NCBI RefSeq assembly: GCF_024732245.1 | Contig: NZ_CP093845.1 | Coordinates: 1,860,001 to 1,924,000, forward strand | DNA from: Dietzia sp. B32 | GTDB lineage: Bacteria; Actinomycetota; Actinomycetes; Mycobacteriales; Mycobacteriaceae | Length of the DNA: 64,000 nucleotides | Reading direction: 5' to 3' | In this document: positions 15,442-23,108 of the stretch, in pieces | Position numbering within the stretch: position 1 is the stretch's first letter | Layout: each line of letters begins with the position of its first letter | Notes under the pieces: generated by a model | What the model was told of the DNA's origin: nothing | What the model saw: the letters and a program-made list of their open reading frames with translations, nothing else | The model's database searches: none | Made by a program: the position numbers and the translations under genes

Positions 15442-16910
15442 CGTGCACCCACCGCCTTGTCATAGAGGGTCGCGAACCGGCCCCCGGGATCGAATTCCGT
15501 CTTGAGCCTGCCCGCGTGGTCACCGCCGTAGAGCTGGGCGAACTCCTCGCGGGAGTAGAAGACCTCCGAGTACAGCGACTTGTGTCCACCGAGGCGGGAG
15601 ACCTCCTCCTCGATGCGTCGGTTCCACGCCCCCTCGGCCATGCCGGGTTCGACGGGCGCCGAGGACCAGAACCCGATGTTGACGTAGGTGGTCTCCGGGG
15701 CCAGCGGGTACAGCGGCCACGGCCGGTCGGAGCCGGGTCCGCCGCCCACGCCGGGCGAGGGGCTGGATTCGCGCAGCCGCAGCGGACAGATCCACAGCGG
15801 TTCGATGGGCACCTCGCGCAGGAACCACTCGAGGAACTCGGCGGTGTGGTCGATGGTGACCTCGACGTCCTGCACCACCCGCTCGCGTGGGCCCTCGCCC
15901 TTGAGCGCGCCGATCCTGTTGCCCAGGTCGTACTTGTGGTCCAGCCCGATGATCTTCCAGTAGGTCGAGGACCGCAACAGCTGCTGCGGCCAGAACCTGC
16001 GGATGCGCGGGTTCTGCACGCCGAACGCCCGCGAGCACCAGAACCAGTCGGTGTCCCATCGCCACAGGTAGTCGCGGATGGTCAGGCGGTCGCGCCGCAC
16101 CGAGCCGGCGGGACCTCCGTGCTGAATCGAGCGATAGAAGACAGCCTGCTTGTCGGCCACACCGGAGTAGTCCGAGACTGGCCCGGGTTCGTCGGACCGC
16201 CGCCCCAGACACAGGTACGACTCGTCGGCCGAGAACACGACCCCGTCGAGGAAATCGACATCCTCGTCGTCGTACCGCTTCTCCTCGCTGATCCGCGCCA
16301 ACGCCGACTCGAGCGCGGTGAGGGAGTCGAACCGCACGTGGCGCAGTTCCACGAAGCGCCCCACCGGTTCGAGCGCGATCCGCAGCCGTACCGCGTAGCC
16401 GAGCGAGCCGTACGAGTTGGGGAAACCACGGAAGAGCGCGCGCTGCCGCTCGGTGCCGTCGGGGCGGGCGGTGACGATCTCGCCGGTGCCGGTGAGCACG
16501 TCCATCTCGAGCACCGATTCGTGCGGTAGGCCGAGGCGGAACGAGGAGGACTCGATGCCCAGGCCGGTGACGGCGCCGCCGAGGGTGATGGTCTTGAGCT
16601 GCGGCACGACATACGGCATGAGCCCGTAGGCGAGGGTCGCATCGACCAGATCCTCGTAGGTGCACATGCCCTGGACGTCGGCGGTGCGGGCATCCGGGTC
16701 GACGGAGATGACGCGCGTGAGACCGGAGGTGTCGAGACCGGGCGACGACGACGAGGCGCGCGGCCGGAACAGGTTGGACGTGCGCTTGGCCAGCCGAACC
16801 GGCTCGCCTACGGGCACGGCCCGGAAGCTCTCCAGCAGGCGCCGCACGCCGTCGTCGTGCCGGGTGGCTCCCACGACGAGTGGGTCGGCGAGACGAACGG
16901 CGTTTCCCAT
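15438..16910 (-). CDS. tmsA: FAD-binding reductase for 10-methyl fatty acids (TmsA/BfaB-like)
   Basis: A 490-residue flavoprotein with an N-terminal FAD_binding_4 (PCMH-type) domain: VDATLAYGLMPYVVPQLKTI and TLGGAVTGLGIESSSFRLG at about residues 85-130. The remainder resembles DHCR24-like oxidoreductases (YWKIIGLDHKYDLGNRIG). With TmsB it would reduce the 10-methylene intermediate to a saturated 10-methyl chain using NADPH. ATG 16910 is chosen because TAGGGT lies 7 bases upstream; an in-frame GTG three codons earlier overlaps that promoter. It ends in a GTGA overlap with tmsB. A site weakly like SigK lies further upstream but is not convincing. Confidence 0.84.
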   Translation of the reverse strand: MGNAVRLADPLVVGATRHDDGVRRLLESFRAVPVGEPVRLAKRTSNLFRPRASSSSPGLDTSGLTRVISVDPDARTADVQGMCTYEDLVDATLAYGLMPYVVPQLKTITLGGAVTGLGIESSSFRLGLPHESVLEMDVLTGTGEIVTARPDGTERQRALFRGFPNSYGSLGYAVRLRIALEPVGRFVELRHVRFDSLTALESALARISEEKRYDDEDVDFLDGVVFSADESYLCLGRRSDEPGPVSDYSGVADKQAVFYRSIQHGGPAGSVRRDRLTIRDYLWRWDTDWFWCSRAFGVQNPRIRRFWPQQLLRSSTYWKIIGLDHKYDLGNRIGALKGEGPRERVVQDVEVTIDHTAEFLEWFLREVPIEPLWICPLRLRESSPSPGVGGGPGSDRPWPLYPLAPETTYVNIGFWSSAPVEPGMAEGAWNRRIEEEVSRLGGHKSLYSEVFYSREEFAQLYGGDHAGRLKTEFDPGGRFATLYDKAVGAR

Positions 16911-16920
16911 GCGCCCCACC

Positions 16921-17922
16921 CTAGTGCGGCCCGGGCACCCCCGCGGATGTTCCGGAGGCGGGCACCGCCGACGATGTTGACGCCGCCGTGCCCGCTCCCG
17001 CCACCGACGCTCCCGCCACCGATGCTCGTGCCACCGATGCTCCGGCCGTCGGCCTCCACCCCGGCGGGCCGAACGCGTACCCGAGCCGCTCGCGCCAGGT
17101 CGTCGCGTCGCGGACGTCCCGCCAGATGGCGACGTACTCGTGCAGCTGGAGCCAGAACGGGTTGTGCGAGTTCACCGGTGTGGTGAGCCCGTAGGTGGGC
17201 CGATGTGTCTCGGGACGGAAGGTGCCGAACAGGCGGTCCCAGATGATGAGGATCCCGCCGTAGTTCCGGTCGAGGTACTCGGAGTCGCTGCCGTGATGCA
17301 CGCGGTGGTGCGAGGGGGTGTTGAACAGGAACTCGATCGGCGCGGGGAGACGACCGACCCGCTCGGTGTGCACGAAGAACTGATAGATGAGCGAGACGGA
17401 GAAGCCGGTGAAGACCATCCACGGCGGCACCCCCAACAACGGCAGGGGGAGCCACGCGACGATCTCCCCGGAGTTGTTCCACTTCTGGCGCAGGGCGGTG
17501 GCGAAGTTGTAGTACTCGCTCGAATGGTGGGCCTGGTGCGTGGCCCAGACCACCCGGATCCGGTGGGCACCGCGGTGGTACCAGTAGTAGAGGAAGTCCG
17601 TCCCGACGATCGCGAGCACCCAGGTGTACCAGGCGTTCGACGGCAGGTGCCACGGCGCGAGATACACCCACACCGCCGCGTAGATCACCAGACCGATCAG
17701 TTTGCCGGCCAGCCAGAACAGCTGCGAACTCGCGCCCATGACGAGAGAGGTGACGGCGTCGCGGGGGTGGTAGCCGCCCGGTTCACGCGCCTCGAGCACC
17801 CGCGCCGAGACCCACTCGATGGCGACGAACGCGATGAAGACCGGGAACGCCAGCAGCACCGGCTCGTGCAACGGATCCGCCAGCGCCCCCAGTGCCCGCC
17901 CCAGCGACTCGCCGTACCCCAT
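16921..17922 (-). CDS. Sterol desaturase / fatty-acid hydroxylase family membrane protein
   Basis: A 333-residue membrane di-iron protein. The histidine clusters HRGAH, HQAHHS and HRVHH of the FA_hydroxylase superfamily are present between hydrophobic segments. Substrate unknown; relatives hydroxylate or desaturate sterols, carotenoids or fatty acids. It ends 10 bases before tmsA on the same strand. The last 40 or so residues are low-complexity Ala/Ser/Val/Gly, encoded by a 15-bp tandem repeat, and look like a recent C-terminal extension. ATG 17922 is used; GTG 17931 is an alternative. A perfect GlxR/CRP-type site lies just upstream. Confidence 0.85.
   Translation of the reverse strand: MGYGESLGRALGALADPLHEPVLLAFPVFIAFVAIEWVSARVLEAREPGGYHPRDAVTSLVMGASSQLFWLAGKLIGLVIYAAVWVYLAPWHLPSNAWYTWVLAIVGTDFLYYWYHRGAHRIRVVWATHQAHHSSEYYNFATALRQKWNNSGEIVAWLPLPLLGVPPWMVFTGFSVSLIYQFFVHTERVGRLPAPIEFLFNTPSHHRVHHGSDSEYLDRNYGGILIIWDRLFGTFRPETHRPTYGLTTPVNSHNPFWLQLHEYVAIWRDVRDATTWRERLGYAFGPPGWRPTAGASVARASVAGASVAGAGTAASTSSAVPASGTSAGVPGPH
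16994..17053. repeat. 15-bp tandem repeat inside the 3' end of the desaturase-family gene
   Basis: Four units of the type GCTCCCGCCACCGAC, the last one degenerate, encode the repeated A-S-V-A-G/R tail of the membrane protein on the minus strand. It is in frame because the unit length is divisible by three. Confidence 0.82.
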
Positions 17923-17939
17923 CTCGTCCACGTCTCGAT

Positions 17940-17955
17940 TGTGACACCACTCACA
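17940..17955. promoter_or_regulatory. GlxR/CRP-type cAMP-receptor site
   Basis: TGTGA-CACCAC-TCACA is a perfect match to the TGTGA-N6-TCACA consensus of corynebacterial GlxR and mycobacterial CRP. It lies in the divergent region between the desaturase-family gene (18 bases from its ATG) and the DUF732 lipoprotein gene. The position close to the minus-strand start suggests repression of that gene. Confidence 0.6.
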
Positions 17956-18064
17956 GACATTCCGGCAATCCCGCCCGAGGGGGCCTCGCCCGTGTCGTAC
18001 CCTCTCGGCATCACCGGCACCCGCGTGCAGGTGTCGCACAGCCGACGTCAGAGGAGGACCCGCC

Positions 18065-18607
18065 GTGGCCGTCACACCCCGGTCCGCACGCTCCACCCGT
18101 TCCCGCGCTCTCGCCGCCGCCTCCGGCCTCGCCGCCCTGGCGCTGACCCTGGGGGCCTGCGGCGAGGAGGGCAGTGCCGAGCAGGCGGTCGGAGAGGCCA
18201 CCAGCGCGGTGGGATCCGTCGCCGCCGAGGCCACGTCGGCGGTGGGCGACGCGACGAACAACGACGGCGAGGGTGGCGAGGGAGCCACGACCGGCAACGG
18301 CCCCCGGCCCGAGGCGTCCGAGGAGGGCCGGAGCGAGAGCCCGAACCCGGACGAGGAGTTCCTGAACGACATCCGGCGCGTGGGCGTCGATGTCCCGGAC
18401 GAGCAGGACTACCTCACCCGCGGCCGCGACGCGTGTGCCTCCCTCGATGGCGGCACCGGCTACGTCGACGTCCTCCGGCAGTACAACGACGCCCATCCCG
18501 ACGCCCCGGTCACCGAGGCGCCGGCCGTGGTGACGGCCGCGGTCAAGGCACTCTGCTCGCAGCACCTGCCGCTCGTCGGCGAGGACGCCGGGGGCGGCGG
18601 CGCCTAG
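18065..18607 (+). CDS. DUF732-type secreted lipoprotein
   Basis: A 180-residue exported protein. It has a hydrophobic signal segment ending in lipobox LGAC near residue 32, a long acidic Gly/Glu/Ala-rich linker, and a C-terminal domain with the DUF732 pattern (FLNDIRRVGVDVPDEQDYL, then GRDACASLDGG and a second cysteine ALCSQHLP). DUF732 proteins are small secreted actinobacterial proteins of unknown function; two cysteines probably form a disulfide. The GTG start follows AGGAGG at good spacing. Confidence 0.85.
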   Translation: MAVTPRSARSTRSRALAAASGLAALALTLGACGEEGSAEQAVGEATSAVGSVAAEATSAVGDATNNDGEGGEGATTGNGPRPEASEEGRSESPNPDEEFLNDIRRVGVDVPDEQDYLTRGRDACASLDGGTGYVDVLRQYNDAHPDAPVTEAPAVVTAAVKALCSQHLPLVGEDAGGGGA

Positions 18608-18652
18608 GCCCCGGCCCCGGTGGGTGCCGGCCGGGTCGGCTCTCCGCAGCGG

Positions 18653-19765
18653 TCAGACCCCCGCGCGGTCGAGGGCCTCCGCGGTGAGCCGGCGGCCGAG
18701 TTCGATGAGCTCGTCCGCGCGGTGGAAGTCGAACGTCGAGCACGCGTCCGAGGGCACCTCGACCAGGACGTCGGGGCGGTTTCCGGCCATGCGGTAGGCG
18801 GTGACGATGCTCTCCATCGCCTCGATGGTGTGGGTGACCACGTCGAAGATGCGCAGCGATCCGGGTAGGGCCTCCTCGCCGCCGTCCGCGGCGACCTCCT
18901 GTTCGCCCTCCTCGACGACCTCCTCCACCACGTCCGAGGGCTGGACCCGCACCCGCTCGTCGGAAGCGGCGTGGTCCGCGGCGTGGACGGCGTCCGGGGA
19001 GTCGTCGTCGGGGCCGTCCTGGTCCTGACCGAACCGCGCGGCGATCAGTCGCACCAGGTCGGCGTCCCGGACGTCGGCCGCGGCGGTCCGGATCCGGCCG
19101 GTCAGCCTGCCCCCCGGCTTCGCCCCGACCGGGGTGCCCCTGCGGGAGATCCTCGGCTCGGAGTCCGCGGACACCTCGTCCGGGTCCGAGCTCTCCTGGA
19201 ACGTCGACCCGCGGATCCCGGACCGGCGCCCCGTCAACGAGACCGCGAGCAGCAGATCGCTGCTGATCGGCGCCAGCGGTTCCAGCGGGACGGGGTTGGT
19301 GACGCCGCCGTCGACGATCAACCGCCCGCCCACCAGCGCCGGGGTGATGACGCTGGGGATCGCGAACGACGCCCGCACCGCCACATCCGCGGGGCCGCGG
19401 GTGAACCACACCTCCCGGCGGGCCCGCAGATCGGTGGCGACCGCGGTGAACGGGATCTCGAGGTCCTCGATGCGGACATCGTCCAGCATCGCGCCGATCA
19501 CCGCCATGATCCTGTTCGCCCGGATCGCGCCGCCGCCGGCGAAGGAGACGTCGAGGAGCCGCAGGACGGCGGGCTGGGTCAGGCCCCGCACCCATTCCTC
19601 GAAATCGTCGAGCTTGCCCGCCGCGTAGAGAGCGCCCACGACGGCACCCATCGACGCCCCGGAGACCCCGACCACCTCGTGGCCGCGGGCCTGCAGCTCG
19701 CGGATCACGCCGATGTGCGTGTACCCACGCGCTCCGCCCGAACCCAGTGCCAGCGTGACCCTCAT
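18653..19765 (-). CDS. Patatin-like phospholipase
   Basis: A 370-residue patatin-fold esterase. The oxyanion motif LGSGGARGYTHIGV is at the N-terminus, the nucleophile elbow is GASMG (about residue 40), and the catalytic Asp lies in IVDGGVTNPVPLEPL (about residue 170). No signal peptide, so probably cytoplasmic. A long acidic linker (about 200-300) precedes the C-terminal helical part. Expected to hydrolyse acyl esters of phospholipids or glycolipids. The ATG follows GGAGGGG. Convergent with the DUF732 gene. Confidence 0.87.
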   Translation of the reverse strand: MRVTLALGSGGARGYTHIGVIRELQARGHEVVGVSGASMGAVVGALYAAGKLDDFEEWVRGLTQPAVLRLLDVSFAGGGAIRANRIMAVIGAMLDDVRIEDLEIPFTAVATDLRARREVWFTRGPADVAVRASFAIPSVITPALVGGRLIVDGGVTNPVPLEPLAPISSDLLLAVSLTGRRSGIRGSTFQESSDPDEVSADSEPRISRRGTPVGAKPGGRLTGRIRTAAADVRDADLVRLIAARFGQDQDGPDDDSPDAVHAADHAASDERVRVQPSDVVEEVVEEGEQEVAADGGEEALPGSLRIFDVVTHTIEAMESIVTAYRMAGNRPDVLVEVPSDACSTFDFHRADELIELGRRLTAEALDRAGV

Positions 19766-19955
19766 CGGCGCCCCTCCCCGTCGAACCCGCCACGCGTCCC
19801 CCGCGCGGTCCGCACCCAGTGTGCACCCGGTCCGGCCGCCCACCGTGGGCCATGTCCGCCGTCCGTGTCGTAGGTGGGATCTACCGTCAGCACCGCATCG
19901 AGCACATGTTCGACGCCGGGCCGAGGGCCCGACACACGCACACAGAGGAGATCCC

Positions 19956-20444
19956 ATGTCCTACACCGCCATCCCGCTCCGCGCCGGTTCCGCGTCCGCC
20001 TCCGCCCTCGCGGTCGACCGCGACATGCTCCGGGTCGCGGCGGACCTCGACCGATACGGGATGCACGTCGTCCACGTCGGCGAGGGCTGCGACTGCGGTG
20101 ACTGCACCGCCACACCGCTCCCACCGGACCAGAGGTTCGGCTACACCATCGGTCTCACCGACCTGGGACACCCCGAACTGCTGGTCCGGGGCCTGACCGG
20201 CAGGGAGACCGCCGAACTGCTGGTCCGGTGGGGTGACACGGTCCTGGCCGGCCAGGTCTTCGACGCGGGCCACCTGCTGTGTGAGGGGTCCGGTGGGCCG
20301 ACCTGGGAGCTGGTCCCCGTACGGCGCCCGTCCCGAACGCTGCGCTGGGCCGGTAGGTACTACGGCACCAGCGGAACCGGGGGACTGTCCGCACTGGAGT
20401 TGATCCCCGCCCGCAGGCCGTGTCCCTGCGAGGGGTGTAGCTGA
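19956..20444 (+). CDS. DUF4262 protein
   Basis: A 162-residue protein with the DUF4262 hallmark FGYTIGLTDLGHPELLVRGL. Two Cys pairs flank the domain (CDCGDC near residue 50 and CPCEGC at the C-terminus), which may bind a metal; that pairing is an observation, not a known family trait. Function unknown. The ATG follows GAGGAG. Confidence 0.8.
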   Translation: MSYTAIPLRAGSASASALAVDRDMLRVAADLDRYGMHVVHVGEGCDCGDCTATPLPPDQRFGYTIGLTDLGHPELLVRGLTGRETAELLVRWGDTVLAGQVFDAGHLLCEGSGGPTWELVPVRRPSRTLRWAGRYYGTSGTGGLSALELIPARRPCPCEGCS

Positions 20445-20482
20445 CGGGCCGGGCCCGAGGGGGGTCGTCGTAGGGTCTAGCC

Positions 20483-21283
20483 ATGCCCCGTCATCAGTTG
20501 CGCCTGGATGCGCGTTCGCCGTCGATCATCGTGCCGATCACCGCGAGCGACCTCGCACAACTGGACCGGCAGGCGGCCGCCCTGGCCGGCGATCCCGTGG
20601 TCGACCTGGTCGAGTGGCGGGTGGACCTGTACGAACCGTCACCTACCGGGGCCGCGACGACCCCCGCCGGGACGGCCTCCGCCGGAGCCGCGGCATGGAA
20701 CGATCCGGCTCCGGCGGTGGCCGCGCTCGAGACGCTGGCCGACGCGCTGCCGGACACCCCGATCCTGGCGACGTTCAGGACCACGGCCGAGGGCGGCGGC
20801 GCGGAGATCGCCGACGATGCCTACGTCGCGTTGATCGACGCGCTCGCCGCGACCGGCCTGGCCGCCGCCGTGGACGTCGAATACCGACACCCGCGGGCTG
20901 CCGCGGCGATCGAGACCGCCCATGCCCGCGGAACCGCCGTGGTGGCGTCGAATCACGACTTCGGCGCGACCCCGGCGGCCGCGGAGATCGTCGCGCGACT
21001 CGAGGCCATGGAGGTCGCCGGGGCGGACGTGGCCAAGATCGCCGTCATGCCCCGCTCGGCCGCCGACGTGGTGACGCTCATCGCCGCCACCGAGACCCGC
21101 TACCGCGCCGCGGGGATCCCGCTGATCACCATGTCGATGGGCGCACTGGGAGCGGTCACCCGCATCGGTGGCGGCACCTTCGGCTCGGCGGCGACGTTCG
21201 CCACCGTGGGCGAGGCCTCGGCCCCGGGTCAGTTGCCGGCGATCGGGGTGCGGGCGGCGCTCGACCTCCTGGGTCAGCCGTAG
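20483..21283 (+). CDS. aroD: Type I 3-dehydroquinate dehydratase
   Basis: A 266-residue class I dehydroquinase that dehydrates 3-dehydroquinate to 3-dehydroshikimate through a Schiff base. Key residues are visible: Glu and Arg in VEWRVDLYEP, the catalytic His in VVASNHDF, and the Schiff-base Lys in DVAKIAVMP. Mycobacteria normally carry the unrelated type II enzyme (AroQ), so a type I gene here may be an isozyme or serve quinate use. TAGGGT lies 6 bases before the ATG. The end overlaps the convergent SRPBCC gene by 10 bases. Confidence 0.9.
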   Translation: MPRHQLRLDARSPSIIVPITASDLAQLDRQAAALAGDPVVDLVEWRVDLYEPSPTGAATTPAGTASAGAAAWNDPAPAVAALETLADALPDTPILATFRTTAEGGGAEIADDAYVALIDALAATGLAAAVDVEYRHPRAAAAIETAHARGTAVVASNHDFGATPAAAEIVARLEAMEVAGADVAKIAVMPRSAADVVTLIAATETRYRAAGIPLITMSMGALGAVTRIGGGTFGSAATFATVGEASAPGQLPAIGVRAALDLLGQP

Positions 21284-21714
21284 CGCCGGAGGACCTCGTC
21301 GCGCAGACCCGAGGTCGCCACGTCGGCGATGTGCTTCTGGGCTTTCTTGACCACCATGCCGGGGAGTCTGATCTTGAGGTCCACCTCGAGGTCGAAGACC
21401 ACCTCGGTGGTGCCGTCACCCTTGTCGGTCAGCACGTAGCGCGCGTTCTGCACGTTCTGGGTGCTGCTCTCGACGAGCGACCAGCTCACCTCGCCGTCGT
21501 ACCACTCGTACCGCACGACCATCTCGTCGGCGACGCCGTACTGCGAGATCTTCTCCCACACGACGATCGGCCATCCCTCGTCGTCGGCCTCGCGGATCTC
21601 GACCTCGCGGTGGGCATCCGACCAGTCGACGAGGGACTCGACGTCGGCTAGGACTTCCATGATCTCCGGGATGCCGGCCTCGATCGTGGTCACGGACTGC
21701 ACTGACACTGCCAT
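21274..21714 (-). CDS. SRPBCC (START-like) ligand-binding protein
   Basis: A 146-residue single-domain SRPBCC protein of the polyketide cyclase/dehydrase type common in mycolata: IPEIMEVLADVESLVDWSD near the N-terminus, central beta strands, and a C-terminal helix VKKAQKHIADVATSGLRDEV. No catalytic residue is recognisable; it probably binds a hydrophobic ligand. ATG 21714 is preferred because TAACTT lies 7 bases upstream and the additional upstream residues are not family-like. Confidence 0.82.
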   Translation of the reverse strand: MAVSVQSVTTIEAGIPEIMEVLADVESLVDWSDAHREVEIREADDEGWPIVVWEKISQYGVADEMVVRYEWYDGEVSWSLVESSTQNVQNARYVLTDKGDGTTEVVFDLEVDLKIRLPGMVVKKAQKHIADVATSGLRDEVLRRYG

Positions 21715-21763
21715 GGTCCGAAAGTTACCCTCGCGGGTCCGCCCGTGGTGCGAGGATCGGAAC

Positions 21764-22333
21764 ATGAACGCCACAGCCGGTCACGCCGGGACGAGCGGAG
21801 ATCGCAAGGTCGCGTTGCTGCGGGGAATCAACGTGGGCAGGTCGGCCAGGATCGCGATGGCGGACCTGCGTGCCTGCACCGAGGAAGCGGGATGCGGCGA
21901 GGTGAGGACCGTGCTGGCCACCGGGAACGTCGTGCTCACCGACCCGCGATCGGAGGACGAGCTGCGAACGGTGCTCGAGGCCGCCTACGCGGACAGATTC
22001 GGCTACCACGCGGTGGTGCAGGTCCTCCCCCGCGATGCCGTCCGGGATGCGGTGGCCCGGTACCCGTTCGAGTCCCTCGACGAGCATCACGACTACATCG
22101 TGTTCTCCGACGACCAGGCGGTGGCGGAGGCTGTCGCGGAGGCGATGGGAGCGGCGATCGAGCCGGAAGGCACCGAGGCGGTGACCGCGGGAGCGGGGTG
22201 CGTGTACTGGCGGGTCCCCAGGGGCGCGACCCTGAGCTCGGCTGCGGCCAGAGCTCCCGGGAACCGCGTGCACGAACGCCACCTGACCACCAGGAACCTC
22301 AGGACGCTGCACAAGATCCTCGCGGTGGGGTGA
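21764..22333 (+). CDS. DUF1697 protein
   Basis: A 189-residue protein with the DUF1697 signature KVALLRGINVGRS near the start, VRTVLATGNVVLTD, and HERHLTTRNLRTLHKIL at the C-terminus. The family is widespread but uncharacterised; a ferredoxin-like fold is reported. It is divergent from the SRPBCC gene with about 50 bases between starts. Confidence 0.87.
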   Translation: MNATAGHAGTSGDRKVALLRGINVGRSARIAMADLRACTEEAGCGEVRTVLATGNVVLTDPRSEDELRTVLEAAYADRFGYHAVVQVLPRDAVRDAVARYPFESLDEHHDYIVFSDDQAVAEAVAEAMGAAIEPEGTEAVTAGAGCVYWRVPRGATLSSAAARAPGNRVHERHLTTRNLRTLHKILAVG

Positions 22334-22366
22334 CCCCACCGAGGTGCGATCCGGCCGGGGCGAGCG

Positions 22367-22483
22367 TCAGGGTCCCTGGACGGACGCGCCGATCGTGTCG
22401 ACGAACGCGGCGAGGGGCCCGAAGACGGCGGGGAAGATCCCGTCCCACATGGCCTGGAGCTGGGAGAGGTCGAACGGGGGCAT
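22367..22483 (-). CDS. Small protein, 38 residues, strong ribosome binding site
   Basis: A short open frame encoding MPPFDLSQLQAMWDG..., ending DTIGASVQGP (38 residues). The ATG is preceded by AAGGAG at 8 bases, one of the best Shine-Dalgarno sequences in this part of the window. The translation is almost free of basic residues, with an amphipathic-hydrophobic middle (IFPAVFGPLAAFVDTIG). No homologue was recognised. In size, lack of signal peptide and amphipathic character it recalls the tiny corynebacterial porins PorA and PorH, but this is only a resemblance. It stands alone between convergent and divergent neighbours. Confidence 0.55.
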   Translation of the reverse strand: MPPFDLSQLQAMWDGIFPAVFGPLAAFVDTIGASVQGP

Positions 22484-22610
22484 CGGTCACGCTCCTTCTG
22501 CAGGAGGGGCGGCGTACGGGCTCTCCGTCGGCGCCGGGTTCCCTCCGCAGCACAGGATCCACCGAACGCGCGCTCGGGCGCAACCCCTCGGTCGTGGCAG
22601 ACTGCGGGCG

Positions 22611-23108
22611 ATGCCCCACCGCCCGCCCCCCGGAACCCCTGCCGCCGCCCTGGTCGTGGTGGTGGCCGCGGCGCTGGCGGCTGGCGCGTGTTCGCCCCGG
22701 GCGGAGGAACCGGCGCCCCGGACGGCCCGGGACGCCACGACGGAGCGGCCCGCGCCCACCCGGTCGCGCGAGGTCCCTGGGGATACCCGCACGCCGCCCG
22801 CGCCGCCGTTCATCGAGGCGGCGACCTGGGCCGACTCCGACTACGGGGTGACCCTCGAGGTGGCCCCGTCCACCGCCGGCCGCGGGGCGTCCGGGATCGA
22901 CGACTCGTACGCGGCCTGGCAGGAGGTGCTGCGACTCGTTCCCGAGGCCGACGCCCCGGGGATGTGGGAGCAGTTCGACTGCCACTGGACGTGGGCGCGG
23001 CTGCTCGAACCGGACAAGCCCACCTGGAACGTCGAACCGTGGCGGCCGGTGGTCTCTCCCGAGCGCATGCTGGCCGAGGGCTGCAACCCGGGAGGTCCGG
23101 AGGTATGA
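22611..23108 (+). CDS. DUF2599-type secreted lipoprotein
   Basis: A 165-residue protein with a signal peptide and lipobox AGAC near residue 26, a Pro/Thr/Arg-rich linker and a C-terminal domain with conserved aromatic pattern (WADSDYGVTLEVAPS, FDCHWTWARLLEPDKPTWN). This resembles DUF2599, a domain of unknown function found in actinobacterial secreted proteins. The last codons overlap the GNAT gene in ATGA. CAGACT seven bases before the ATG may be a -10 for a leaderless message. Confidence 0.72.
   Translation: MPHRPPPGTPAAALVVVVAAALAAGACSPRAEEPAPRTARDATTERPAPTRSREVPGDTRTPPAPPFIEAATWADSDYGVTLEVAPSTAGRGASGIDDSYAAWQEVLRLVPEADAPGMWEQFDCHWTWARLLEPDKPTWNVEPWRPVVSPERMLAEGCNPGGPEV

Noticed and set aside
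16945-16975. A SigK-like promoter upstream of tmsA on the minus strand (ACATCC, 15 bases, CCGCAC).
   Set aside because: Both hexamers deviate (4-5 of 6 matches) and the distance to the likely start is wrong compared with the leaderless TAGGGT site 7 bases from the ATG. Noted because the M. tuberculosis counterpart operon is SigK-dependent.
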